From: an uncultured Clostridia bacterium
GTDB taxonomy: Bacteria > Bacillota > Clostridia > Christensenellales > Pumilibacteraceae
Length of the DNA: 51,524 nucleotides
Assembly: GCA_947089425.1 (NCBI GenBank)
Contig: CAMUKG010000013.1
Location: 1-51,524, forward strand
Direction: 5' to 3'
A program made the translations under genes and the position numbers. The notes beneath the pieces are model-generated. The model made no database searches. It was not told the origin of the DNA and worked only from the letters and a program-made list of their open reading frames with translations. Each line of letters begins with the position of its first letter. Position 1 is the stretch's first letter. Of this stretch, positions 28,623 to 37,291 are shown piece by piece.

Positions 28623-29467
28623 ATTACACTGTAAGAAACGAAAACCTTGCGGTAAAGGTGAGTTCGCTCGGCGCCGAAATGCTTAGCGTGTCGGCGTTCG
28701 GCAAAGAAAGACTTTGGCAAAACGAGAACGGAAGTTGGAGCGGGCACGCGCCCGTGTTGTTTCCCGCGTGCGGAAGTTGCGGCGTAACGGTTAACGGCGA
28801 AAGCTATGCAACGGGCGCTCACGGGTTCGCGAGGAAAAGCGAATTTACGCTAAGGCATATATCCGAAGGGAAAATAATACTGTCGCTTGATTCAAACGAC
28901 GAAACCAAAAAGAAATTCCCGTACGATTTTGTTTTTAAGGTGCAATACGCACTCATAAAAAACTCGGTGCAAATAACTTACACCGTCGAAAATCCGTCGG
29001 ACGCGGAATTGCCGTTTTCTTGCGGCGGGCACGAGTCGTTTGCGCTCGATTCGGGAGTGGAAAACTACAAAATCGTGTTCGAAAAAGAGGAACGCCTCGT
29101 GCACGCTTTTCACGGCGAGCAAGGAACGCTTACGGGCGAGACGCGCGACTACGGCGCAATAAAAGAGTTCCCGCTACCCGCCGACTTTTTGACGGACGGG
29201 AAAACGCTCATATTTCCCAAAATAAAATCGCGCGCGGTCGAGCTTCGCTCTTTATCGAATGAAAAAATAGCGAAATCCGAATTCGAAGATTTCGAAAACT
29301 TGCTCTTGTGGAGAAGCAACGGCGCGAACATGATTTGCATAGAACCGTGGGGCAATTTGCCCGACGCCGAACACGAACCCGCGCGCGAGTTTTCTCAAAA
29401 AGACGGAATTCGGAAAGTTGCGCCCCGTTCCCGAAAGGTTATAACGAGAACGGTTACATACTTTTAA
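28619..29467 (+). CDS. Aldose 1-epimerase-like protein
   Basis: 282 residues of the galactose-mutarotase fold. It shows the family signature residues: Arg/His in AHGFARKSEF, CGGHESFAL, and CIEPWGNLPD with the acidic catalytic-type residue. Members interconvert sugar anomers; in this operon a role on an amino sugar or its phosphate is likely. It starts inside the nagA stop (ATGA overlap) and is the last gene before a terminator. Confidence 0.85.
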   Translation: MNYTVRNENLAVKVSSLGAEMLSVSAFGKERLWQNENGSWSGHAPVLFPACGSCGVTVNGESYATGAHGFARKSEFTLRHISEGKIILSLDSNDETKKKFPYDFVFKVQYALIKNSVQITYTVENPSDAELPFSCGGHESFALDSGVENYKIVFEKEERLVHAFHGEQGTLTGETRDYGAIKEFPLPADFLTDGKTLIFPKIKSRAVELRSLSNEKIAKSEFEDFENLLLWRSNGANMICIEPWGNLPDAEHEPAREFSQKDGIRKVAPRSRKVITRTVTYF

Positions 29468-29510
29468 TTTGCTTATAAGGGCAAATACCTTATGATTTTT
29501 TTACCGCGCG

Positions 29511-29549
29511 AAACGAACGGAATTTATGCCGTTCGTTTTGTGTTTTTTG
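29511..29549 (+). terminator. Terminator of the amino-sugar operon
   Basis: AAACGAACGG (29511-29520) pairs with CCGTTCGTTT (29529-29538), with an 8-base loop, followed by TGTGTTTTTTG. Confidence 0.88.
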
Positions 29550-29762
29550 TCGGTTTTTCGCGCTTTCGTTATATGAAATTTGTTTGAATTTGCCAATATA
29601 AAAGGCGCGAATATATACGGCGTTTGGTAATTTTTTTATATAAAACGTTCCAATCTTGCGCTTGTAGCATTTTAGGCATGGTAAAAAAGAATAAAACGGT
29701 AATTAGCGAGAATTATGTTGCGACTAACGCCGAAAACTGGCAAACTGTACTGTTTTTTACTA

Positions 29763-29791
29763 TTGACTGTTGCATAAATATATGTTATATT
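29763..29791 (+). promoter_or_regulatory. Promoter of the LamG/SGNH surface gene
   Basis: TTGACT (29763-29768), a 17-bp spacer, TATATT (29786-29791) with TG at 29783-29784. The rest of the gap 29550-29832 shows no credible gene. It has no copy of the hairpin leader seen before the two lipoproteins. Confidence 0.65.
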
Positions 29792-29832
29792 TTTCGTAAC
29801 AAAACCGATTAGGACTATTTCGGAGGAAAATT

Positions 29833-32534
29833 GTGAAAACGAAAGTGAAACGAGTTAACTTAAAGAGAGCAGTCTTTTTATGCTTGTTTGTCGTGCTTGC
29901 GGCTTTTTGCGTGCCGGTGTGCGGGTTTGCGCCCATGAAAAGCGTTGCCCGAGCGGAAGAGGCTTTCACCGTTAAAGGCGAAAAAGGCACGGCGGGCACT
30001 ATTGCGGCTAAATCCGAAATGTTTTCGGACACCGCTACATATAAGTTCGATAATCCGCCCGCAAATATTGCGGGAGTTAACTATATCAAGAGTCCGCAAG
30101 CGGGCGATACTTACACGGTAACTTCGGGCGAGGGCTACGTTTACGTTCTTACCGTAGCGGATAATCCGTATGTTGCCGCGAGCGCAAAACCTGCGGGCGA
30201 AGTTTCTCAATCGCAAAATTTGCTTTTAGACGGATTCGAGCAAGTGAAATTTACTTTTTACGTAAATTTTTGCGATGCGCATTCCAATAACAACAATAGC
30301 AATCACTACACGTTTTCCCGTTCGAAGTGTATAAGAAATTTATGCGAAACGGCGCAAAATTCACGCTCGAAAACACGAGCGTGGTAATGTTCAGCCAAAA
30401 AGAAATTTGCTTAGAAACGGCTGTGCCCAAAGACGCGAGCAACGCTATCGCATATATCGCGGGGGGGGGACTGATTTGGAAAGACGGCACGGAGAAATTT
30501 TCGGATAGTCTTCCCGCGCCGTTTTACGGGTTGCCGTTTATGCAGTCGGCGAAAGGCACGGCGACTTCGGCGAGCATACGCAACGGCTACGTTTACTGTC
30601 TTGCCACCAATGCTTCGCTTACGGGATATACGCAAGTTGCGGACTTGAAAGTGAAAGCCGTTGAGGGAAGCGAAACAGAATATAACGTGTTTTATAAAAC
30701 AATAAACCGCAAACAACAGCGCGCTCACAACGGGCGACGCCGCGAAAGCGCTTTGGAATTTGGACACCGAGCGGCACCGTCTTCACAAGAGAACGCAAAC
30801 GAGCACCACTCCCGCCGACAAACTGAACATTTCGTCCGCGTATCTTAAAGACGTGTTCCTCACGAACTTCGACATGAGCGTTGACTTTAAGCGCAACACG
30901 GCGAACTATAATTGGCTTACGCTTGTGGGAAGAGTTCGCTACGGCGGGCACACTTGCGACACGGCTAATTCGGGCGGAGGCGGAGGTTTTATGGCTACCG
31001 TGCAACGCGAGGGCATAAGCGCTTTCCGCAATATTTCGGTTAACTATCGGACGGGCGAGCCTATAAGCGGATATAACGACAACCTTTGGCACAATTTGCG
31101 CGTGCATTACGTGGGCATGGTTTGCAATATTTACGTTGACTACAAGCTTGTGTACACCTATATAGGCACCGACCACGACGCACTCGGCGGATTGGTTGGG
31201 TTGCAGTCGCGCAACAACACGGGCGCGTATTCGAATTGCAGTGTTACCGCGCTCGACATAAACGGCAACCCCACAGTGTTCGCTCCGTCCGAAATCAAAA
31301 AGATTAAAGTTGCGACTGTGGGCGATAGCATAACCTACGGCGCGGGCGCGTATAACGAGCAAAACAAAATTGACGCTTCGCTTACCTATCCCGCGCGCCT
31401 ATCCGAAATGCTCGGGAGCGGAGTGGAACTGCGCAACTTCGGCATTGCGGGAAGAAAGGCCATGAAAGGCGCCGATTGCTTTATGAACGAGCCCGAATAT
31501 AAGGCGAGCCTCGAATATAAGCCCGACATTGTGTATGTTATGCTCGGCACCAACGATATTAAAACGGTATTTTGGGCGGGTAGCGACATAGGCGACAAAT
31601 ACAAGGCGGACTACACCGAGCTAATCGAGAGCTACAAAAAGGCTAATCCAAACGTGAAAATATTCCTCATGACGTCGCCGTACCTGTATGTTACCGACCC
31701 TTCGATGCCGGGTTCGCGCGTTGAGGAAGAACTCGTGCCGTTGCAACATGAAATTGCAAAAGCGACCGATTGCACGCTTATAGACGTTTTCACCGCAACT
31801 ACGGGCAAACCCGAAATGTTCCCCGACAAAATTCACCCGAGCGCCGACGGATACGAAGAGCTTGCCAAGTTCGTTTATGAGCAGAGTATGGGGCACGTTG
31901 CCGCAATAAATAAGAGCGCGGAAGCGAGCGAACCCGTGAAAGTGGGCGAAAAAGCGAACGTTAAAGCGTCGCTCACTCTTCTCGGCAAAAAGCTCGACGA
32001 TATGAAAATTTACTATTCGTCGGAAGACGAGAGCGTGGCTACCGTCGACGAGAACGGAACCGTTACAGCAGTGGCGCGGGCACTACGAAAGTGCGCGCTC
32101 AGGTGGGCACTCAAATAGAATACTTCGACATAACGGTAAATAAGCACTTGCTTTCGATAGAAGTTGCCGTGCCCGACTACGAATATATTGCGGGAGCGTA
32201 TATGCCGAGCATTACCACGTCGGACGTGCACGGGCGCGTGCGCTTTGCCGACGGGCAAACGCTCAAAGAGGGCACGCACTCCTACGAGTGGATTTTCGAG
32301 CCTTACGACGAGCACTATTACGAAGCCGTGACGGGCACTGTGGAAATCACCGCTCTTGCCGCGCCTTTCGTTCCGGTAGAAGTTCCTTCGCCCGCACCCT
32401 CGACCGCAAGCGGCGGCGGAAAAGCGAGCACCGCTTTGGCAATCGTGTTCGGTTGCGTTTCGGCGGCTCTTGCCGTAGCACTCGTTCTCGCGTCGGTGCT
32501 GAAAAGACGCAAAAACACGGTGAATAAAGACTAA
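29833..32534 (+). pseudogene. Broken secreted LamG / SGNH-hydrolase / Ig-like surface protein
   Basis: GTG 29833 behind GGAGG begins a signal peptide (AVFLCLFVVLAAFCVPVC). The protein is then split over frames. Frame changes occur near 30313-30318 (T/C runs, before PFEVYKKF), near 30700-30720 (before NNSALTTGDAAKALW), and at 32072-32082 (one G short, before KVRAQVGT). A compensating pair may lie at about 30775-30815. Joined, the order is: N-terminal domain, LamG-like domain (about 30850-31260), SGNH/GDSL esterase domain with GDSIT (31323), GTND (31549) and DKIHPSADGY (31827), Ig-like domain (YYSSEDESVATVDENG), and a C-terminal membrane helix with KRRK tail. It would be a wall-associated deacylase or carbohydrate esterase. 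Intact neighbours argue for real decay, though consensus errors in homopolymers are possible. Confidence 0.8.
30461..30469 (+). repeat. Third poly-G tract (9 G) in a surface protein gene
   Basis: Nine G after ATCGC, the same context as at 401-415 and 5568-5581, again encoding Ile-Ala-Gly-Gly-Gly. The frame on both sides of the tract matches (AYIAGGGLIWKDGTE), so the tract itself is in the ON register although the gene is broken elsewhere. Confidence 0.85.
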
Positions 32535-32560
32535 GTTTGTTTCGAGTTTTTCAAATAGCA

Positions 32561-32594
32561 AAAACCCCGTTTCTTTTATGAGAATCGGGGTTTT
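32561..32594. terminator. Bidirectional terminator between surface pseudogene and AraC gene
   Basis: AAAACCCCG (32561-32569) pairs with CGGGGTTTT (32586-32594), and an inner TTCT/AGAA extends the stem. A and T tails on both sides serve both converging genes. Confidence 0.85.
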
Positions 32595-32615
32595 GCATAT
32601 AACCTTATAAAAAAA

Positions 32616-33506
32616 TCAAAGTTCGGTTTTAACCGACGAAGAGTATTCGCTCGGAGTCATACCCGTGTGTTTTTTGAACAGCCGCGAAAAGTAATGCACC
32701 GAAGAAAATCCGAGCACTTCGGCAATTTCGGTGAAATTGAGGTTGCGCTCGCGAATGAGCGTGCCCGCGTGCTTTAATTTCATGTCGTTGAATTTTTCTA
32801 TTACGCCGCACTTGAAATATTTTGAAAAATACTTTTTGAACGCGCTTTCGCTCATCGAAAAATGCTCGGCTATTTCGGCTACCGTGAGTTGCTCGCCTAT
32901 GTTTTTTTCGAGGTACACCAAAATTTCGTAGGCTTGGTCGGGGTAGTCGCTTTTTTCTATTCTGCTAACGCTTCGGCTCTCGCGCGCTATCGCCGAGTCG
33001 CTTCGGCGCAATAAAACCGCGAGAAATTGTTCTAAAAGATTGAAAGTGAGTTGCCGAGCCGCTTTCGGGGCGTTCGGTTTTTCTTTCATGCCCATAACGG
33101 GAGGTTTTTTGGTGAGAGGTTCGAACGCCGACATGCCCTCTTTTAACAGCGCCGACAATACGTTGCGTTCTTCCGCCGAAAGCTTGAATATTTTGTTTTC
33201 GAAGAACTTCATCGCTTCCGACTTGCAAACGAACGAAACTATGGTGACGTTCGGCGGAACGTTGAACGCCGCAAGCTTATGGAACTCGTTCGGCTTGTGA
33301 AACGCGATTTCGCCGCCTTTGAGCAAAAATTCGCGGCTGTCGGCTGTGAACACCACCGAGCCTTTGTCGATATAAGTAAATTCCCAAAAGTCGTGAGCCT
33401 CTCCCGCGAACACGAAATCTTTGGAATACTCCATATATAGCACGGTGACTATGCGCTCCACCGATATAACTTTGCGGTTCTCCTGTTTTACGAATTTATC
33501 GCGCAC
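32616..33506 (-). CDS. AraC-family transcriptional regulator with cupin sensor domain
   Basis: 296 residues from GTG 33506. GTG is chosen because GAGGAG lies 9 bases upstream (about 33516-33521), whereas the longer in-frame ATG at 33542 would place that ribosome site inside the coding region. N-terminal cupin domain (HDFWEFTYIDKGSVVF, LKGGEIAFHKPNEFHKL); C-terminal double HTH (LTVAEIAEHFSMSESAFKKYFSKYF; FTEIAEVLGFSSVHYFSRLFKKHTGMTPSEY). Same architecture as the regulator at 24043. Divergent from the sugar isomerase/dehydrogenase genes at 33687 onward, which it probably controls. Confidence 0.9.
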   Translation of the reverse strand: MRDKFVKQENRKVISVERIVTVLYMEYSKDFVFAGEAHDFWEFTYIDKGSVVFTADSREFLLKGGEIAFHKPNEFHKLAAFNVPPNVTIVSFVCKSEAMKFFENKIFKLSAEERNVLSALLKEGMSAFEPLTKKPPVMGMKEKPNAPKAARQLTFNLLEQFLAVLLRRSDSAIARESRSVSRIEKSDYPDQAYEILVYLEKNIGEQLTVAEIAEHFSMSESAFKKYFSKYFKCGVIEKFNDMKLKHAGTLIRERNLNFTEIAEVLGFSSVHYFSRLFKKHTGMTPSEYSSSVKTEL

Positions 33507-33581
33507 GGAAATAGTCTCCTCATTGCGGGTGCAAATGTGCAAAAAAACGGAACGAACGTTTAAAGACTTTTTTGCACTTTC

Positions 33582-33611
33582 AGTGTATCATATTATTGAC
33601 TGAAAAGTCAA
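33582..33611 (-). promoter_or_regulatory. Promoter of the second AraC-type regulator
   Basis: On the minus strand: TTGACT (33611-33606), an 18-bp spacer, TACACT (33587-33582) with an upstream TG. Confidence 0.6.
33596..33611. promoter_or_regulatory. Perfect palindrome in the divergent control region
   Basis: TTGACT, GAAA, AGTCAA: a 16-base inverted repeat whose right arm is the -35 of the AraC-type gene. It is suitably placed for an operator affecting both directions. A TATAAT for the rightward genes lies at 33626-33631. Confidence 0.45.
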
Positions 33612-33686
33612 TGTTTTTATCGAAATATAATTGCGCTCGGCAATAAGACGACGGGTGCAACGGTATTTAAAAAACGGGAGGTAAAT

Positions 33687-34523
33687 ATGAAAAAGGGTAT
33701 TAGTATTTGGAGCTTTGCGGGCGGAACGATTGCGGAAAATTTCCGTCTTGCGAAACAGGCGGGATTCGACGGCGTGGAAGTGGCGCTCGACGAGACGGGG
33801 GAACTTTCGCTCGAATCGACGCGCGCCGACGTTGAGAAAATCAAGGAAGAAGCGAAAAAAGCGGGAATAGAGCTCTATTCGGTGGCGAGCGGTCTGTATT
33901 GGAAGTATTCGCTTTCGTCCGACAACGAAAAAATGCGCGAAAAGGCGAAAGCGTGCGTGCGCAAACAGCTCGAAGTTGCCTCGTGGCTCGGGTGCGACAC
34001 GATTTTAATCGTGCCCGGCGCGGTTTCGGTTTCGTTCTCGCCCGAACTCGGCGTAACCGATTACGACGTTGTATACGAGCGCTCGCTCGCGGCGGTTAAA
34101 GAACTCGCCAAAGACGCCGAACGTCTTAAAGTGAGCATAGGGCTTGAAAATGTGTGGAACAACTTTTTGCTTTCGCCGCTCGAAATGCGCGACTTTATAG
34201 ACAAAGTGGGAAGCGACTACGTGGGGAGCTATTTCGACGTGGGCAACGTTGTGTATTGCGGGTATCCCGAGCAGTGGATAAAAATTCTCGGAAAACGCAT
34301 CAAAAAAGTGCACTTTAAAGACTATCGCAGAGCTGTGGGCTCGCTCGATGGCTTCGTGGATTTGCTCGCAGGCGACGTGAATTGGAAAGCGGTGAAAGAG
34401 GCGTTCGACAAAATCGGATATAAAGGTTGGGTAACGGGCGAAATGATTCCGCCTTATGCTCAGCATTCGGAAACGATTATTTTCAATACGTCGAATGCTA
34501 TGAATAAAATTATCGGAAGATAA
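33687..34523 (+). CDS. Sugar phosphate isomerase/epimerase (TIM barrel, AP-endonuclease 2 fold)
   Basis: 278 residues. It opens KKGISIWSF and has metal-site signatures of the xylose-isomerase-like family: Glu in GFDGVEVAL, Glu in SIGLENVWNNFLL, SYFDVGNVVYCG (Asp), KKVHFKDY (His), and a final Glu in VTGEMIPP. Members isomerise or epimerise ketoses and inositols with a divalent metal. It is followed by two Gfo/Idh/MocA dehydrogenases, a grouping typical of inositol or sugar-acid catabolism. The substrate is not determinable. SD GGGAGG precedes ATG 33687. Confidence 0.88.
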   Translation: MKKGISIWSFAGGTIAENFRLAKQAGFDGVEVALDETGELSLESTRADVEKIKEEAKKAGIELYSVASGLYWKYSLSSDNEKMREKAKACVRKQLEVASWLGCDTILIVPGAVSVSFSPELGVTDYDVVYERSLAAVKELAKDAERLKVSIGLENVWNNFLLSPLEMRDFIDKVGSDYVGSYFDVGNVVYCGYPEQWIKILGKRIKKVHFKDYRRAVGSLDGFVDLLAGDVNWKAVKEAFDKIGYKGWVTGEMIPPYAQHSETIIFNTSNAMNKIIGR

Positions 34524-34740
34524 GAAGGCGAATAATGGCGCATCTTTCCGCTACGCTTGCCGAGCCTGCTCGCTTGTGAATGTTCGAATACACGTCGTTC
34601 GCGTGCTCGGCAACTGTTGCGAAAATCTGCAACCCTTCTTCGCCGTTTTAAAAATGAACAAAATTTGCGCGAGGACGAAACTCACAGAGAATAAAATTTC
34701 CGACATAATATCAAAAATAAGAAAAAGGAGAAAAAGAAAA

Positions 34741-35709
34741 ATGCTTAAAATAGGACTTATAGGGTGCGGATTTATGGGCACCATGCACGCTAATTGCTAT
34801 AAAGCGCTAAGCGGAGTGCAGGTTGTCGCCGTTGCCGATTTGCAACGCGATAAGGCGGAAGCTCTCGCGAAATTGAGCGACGCGAAAATTTACTCCACAG
34901 GAATGGAGCTTATAGAAAAAGAAGAAGTTGACGCAATAGACATTTGCTTGCCCACGTATATGCACGCGACTCATGCCGAAGCGGCTATGAGAAAGGTGAA
35001 AAACGTGTTTGTGGAAAAGCCCGTTACGTTCACCGTGAAAGAGGGAGAACATCTTCTCAAAGTTCAGCGCGAGACGGGCGCGGGCGTGCAAGTGGGGCAG
35101 GTAATTCGTTTTTGGGACGAATATGTGTGGCTCAAAGAACTGATTGACAGCGGCAAATACGGCAAAGTGGTGAACGCAATGTTCCGTCGTCTGTCCCCCC
35201 GTCCCGACGGTTGGGAACACTGGTTTCGCGACGCGAGCAAAAGCGGCGGCGCGGCGCTCGATTTGCACATTCACGACGTTGATTACATGCTTTACGCGTT
35301 TGGAAAGCCCAAAACTTTCAATTCGGTTGTGGCGCACGGCGGAGAACGCAACAGCTATGTGTCGGCTGTCGCGGACTACGGCGACAAAGTCGTCACGCTC
35401 GAAGGCTCGTGGGATTTTCCCGCCGAGTTCCCGTTCGAAATGTTTTTCCGCGTGAAGTTCGAAAACGCGGTTGTCGAATATTCGAATAGCGGCTTAAAGC
35501 TCTACACGGGCGGCGGTGTTGAAGACGTGAAAATCGAAAAGGCGTTCACCGCTTCGGTGGAAGGCGCGGGCAACATTTCCGACTTGGGCGGCTACTATAA
35601 CGAATTGAGATATTTCACCGATTGTCTCAAAGCGGGCAAGCACCCCGAAAAAGCGGGACTTGCCGACGCGGTGGAGTCGGTGAGGTTTGTTCGCAAAGAA
35701 ATCGACTGA
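34741..35709 (+). CDS. Gfo/Idh/MocA-family dehydrogenase (first)
   Basis: 322 residues from ATG 34741, behind AAGGAG; a longer in-frame start upstream has no ribosome site. Rossmann motif GLIGCGFMGTMHA; family signature FVEKPVTFTVKEG with the catalytic Lys; LDLHIHDVDYMLYAFG with the substrate-site Asp/His. It performs NAD(P)-dependent oxidation of a sugar or inositol. It probably shares the pathway of the isomerase at 33687, although about 220 bases with no recognised gene separate the two. Confidence 0.92.
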   Translation: MLKIGLIGCGFMGTMHANCYKALSGVQVVAVADLQRDKAEALAKLSDAKIYSTGMELIEKEEVDAIDICLPTYMHATHAEAAMRKVKNVFVEKPVTFTVKEGEHLLKVQRETGAGVQVGQVIRFWDEYVWLKELIDSGKYGKVVNAMFRRLSPRPDGWEHWFRDASKSGGAALDLHIHDVDYMLYAFGKPKTFNSVVAHGGERNSYVSAVADYGDKVVTLEGSWDFPAEFPFEMFFRVKFENAVVEYSNSGLKLYTGGGVEDVKIEKAFTASVEGAGNISDLGGYYNELRYFTDCLKAGKHPEKAGLADAVESVRFVRKEID

Positions 35710-35805
35710 TTAGAGGCGGCGCATACGGGCACATATAGGCGCTACGCTCGGCACGCCGATTCGGTTACGTATCGGGAAGTACGCGCCCTATCGGCGAGCC
35801 GACAT

Positions 35806-35811
35806 TATAAT
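35806..35811 (+). promoter_or_regulatory. -10-like site before the second dehydrogenase
   Basis: TATAAT between the two dehydrogenase genes, after a stretch of small inverted repeats (for example TCGGC-GA-GCCGA near 35790-35801). No strong -35 is seen, so promoter strength is doubtful. Confidence 0.35.
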
Positions 35812-35813
35812 AC

Positions 35814-35846
35814 AAAAAAAGCGACCCGTTGCTCGCAAGGCAACAA
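35814..35846 (+). repeat. Short hairpin element, copy 2 of 3
   Basis: A-run, GCGACCC, GTTGC (35828-35832), TCGCAAG loop, GCAAC (35840-35844). The core CCGTTGCTCGCAAGGCAAC is identical, inverted, at 39637-39655. It lies directly before the ribosome site of the gene at 35859. Confidence 0.6.
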
Positions 35847-35858
35847 AGAGGAACTCTT

Positions 35859-36884
35859 ATGAAAAAATTGAAAACCGTAATTATAGGGTGCGGCAACATT
35901 TTTACAATGCACGTAACGCCCGTAATGCACAGAGACGACACAGAGCTAATAGGCGTGTGCGACATTAAAAAAGAGCGTGCCGACAAAGCGGCGAAAAAAT
36001 TCGGTGCGGCGGCATATTACGACTACGAGAAAATGCTTAGCGAATTAAAGCCCGACATAGCGCATATTTGTTTGCCGCACTATTTGCACCCCGTTGCGTC
36101 TAAGTTCGCGCTCGAACACGGCGTAAACGTGCTTTGCGAAAAGCCGATGTCAATTCGCTACGCCGACGGCGAGGAGTGCGTGAAAACGGCGGAAAAATAC
36201 GGCGTGAACTACGGCATTATTTTTCAGTGCCGCTATAACGACGCGTCGCAACTCGTTAAAAAAACGCTCGAAAGCGGCGAACTCGGCAAAGTTATATCGG
36301 CGCGCAGTACGCTCACGTGGTTTCGTCCCGACGACTATTACAACGGTTCCGACTGGAAAGGCACGTGGGAATATGAGGGTGGCGGCGTGATTATAGACCA
36401 AGCCATTCATTCGCTCGACCTCGTGAACTGGTTCGTGGGAAGCTCGCCCAAAGAGGTTAGCGCTCACTACGCCAATCGCGGGCACTCCGTAATGGAAGTG
36501 GAAGACACGGCGGAGGGACTCATAACCTACGAGAACGGCACTCGCTACGCTTTTTGGGCTATGAACAACTACGGTTGCGACGAGCCAATCGAAATTCGCT
36601 TGCTGTGCGAAAAAGGCAAGGTCGTGCTAACCTACGACGACGCATGGATTACTTTTGCCGACGGACGGGAATTGCACGTGAGGCAAAGCGCCGACAATCT
36701 TGTGTACGAGAACGGCAAAGATTACTGGGGCTTTCAGCACGTTAAACAAATAGACGAGTTTTACCGTAGCGTGCTCGAAAAACGCGATCCCGAAATCAGC
36801 GGCAAAGAGGCTCTCAAAATTCAAAAAATAGTTTGCGGAATTTACGAGAGCGGCAAAACGGGCAAGCCCGTGAAACTCGGTTGA
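35859..36884 (+). CDS. Gfo/Idh/MocA-family dehydrogenase (second)
   Basis: 341 residues from ATG 35859, behind AGAGG. Rossmann motif VIIGCGNIFTMHV; family signature VLCEKPMSIRYADG with the catalytic Lys; GGVIIDQAIHSLDLVNWFVG in the substrate domain. NAD(P)-dependent oxidoreductase of a sugar or polyol. It is distant in sequence from the dehydrogenase at 34741, so the two probably catalyse different steps. Confidence 0.92.
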   Translation: MKKLKTVIIGCGNIFTMHVTPVMHRDDTELIGVCDIKKERADKAAKKFGAAAYYDYEKMLSELKPDIAHICLPHYLHPVASKFALEHGVNVLCEKPMSIRYADGEECVKTAEKYGVNYGIIFQCRYNDASQLVKKTLESGELGKVISARSTLTWFRPDDYYNGSDWKGTWEYEGGGVIIDQAIHSLDLVNWFVGSSPKEVSAHYANRGHSVMEVEDTAEGLITYENGTRYAFWAMNNYGCDEPIEIRLLCEKGKVVLTYDDAWITFADGRELHVRQSADNLVYENGKDYWGFQHVKQIDEFYRSVLEKRDPEISGKEALKIQKIVCGIYESGKTGKPVKLG

Positions 36885-36907
36885 TTTTTTCGTTTATGTA
36901 AACTTGG

Positions 36908-36944
36908 AGAGAGGCGGCGCGTACGTGCGTTCGTCTCTTTTTTT
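36908..36944 (+). terminator. Terminator after the dehydrogenase genes
   Basis: AGAGA (36908-36912) pairs with TCTCT (36934-36938) around an imperfect GC-rich inner stem, with T to 36944. The following stretch to 37121 shows no gene. Confidence 0.65.
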
Positions 36945-37121
36945 GTTACCGCTCGAATAATGCGCGCGCCGTAAGGCGTTTGCCGCCATTTCGGCACAAG
37001 TATGCGCAAACGCCGTTATAACCGCAAACAGGCGATTTCGGGCTTAAATAAGCATGTTTTTTGTCAAGCGATTTGCCGCCGTTTTTTGAAAATTTAATAC
37101 AAATAATTTATGCCTAAATCG

Positions 37122-37151
37122 TTGACACGCACCGTCGCGCGGTAGTATAAT
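37122..37151 (+). promoter_or_regulatory. Promoter of nrdD
   Basis: TTGACA (37122-37127), an 18-bp spacer, TATAAT (37146-37151). The leader is about 135 nt and contains both NrdR-like boxes. Confidence 0.85.
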
Positions 37152-37174
37152 CAAAAAGCTCACCGACAAAATCG

Positions 37175-37190
37175 GCACTATATATAGTGG
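37175..37190. promoter_or_regulatory. NrdR-box-like palindrome 1
   Basis: GCACTATATATAGTGG matches the NrdR box form (acaCwATATATwGtgt) almost perfectly. NrdR is the ATP/dATP-sensing repressor of ribonucleotide reductase genes; no nrdR gene is in the window. Confidence 0.75.
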
Positions 37191-37216
37191 TTAAAATCGG
37201 GAAAAGGGTAAAAGAG

Positions 37217-37232
37217 AATCTATATATTGTAT
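37217..37232. promoter_or_regulatory. NrdR-box-like palindrome 2
   Basis: AATCTATATATTGTAT keeps the core CTATATATTG. Its position is exactly 42 bp from box 1, four helical turns, so both boxes face the same side of the DNA, as tandem NrdR sites do. Confidence 0.65.
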
Positions 37233-37291
37233 TTTTTTCGCGCACGCGAATAAAATAAAAAAGACGACCGAGAACAATGGAGGAAATCGGA

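Noticed and set aside
29624..29812. A 62-codon open frame before the LamG/SGNH gene
   Set aside because: No ribosome site, unlikely composition, and it overlaps the promoter of the following gene.
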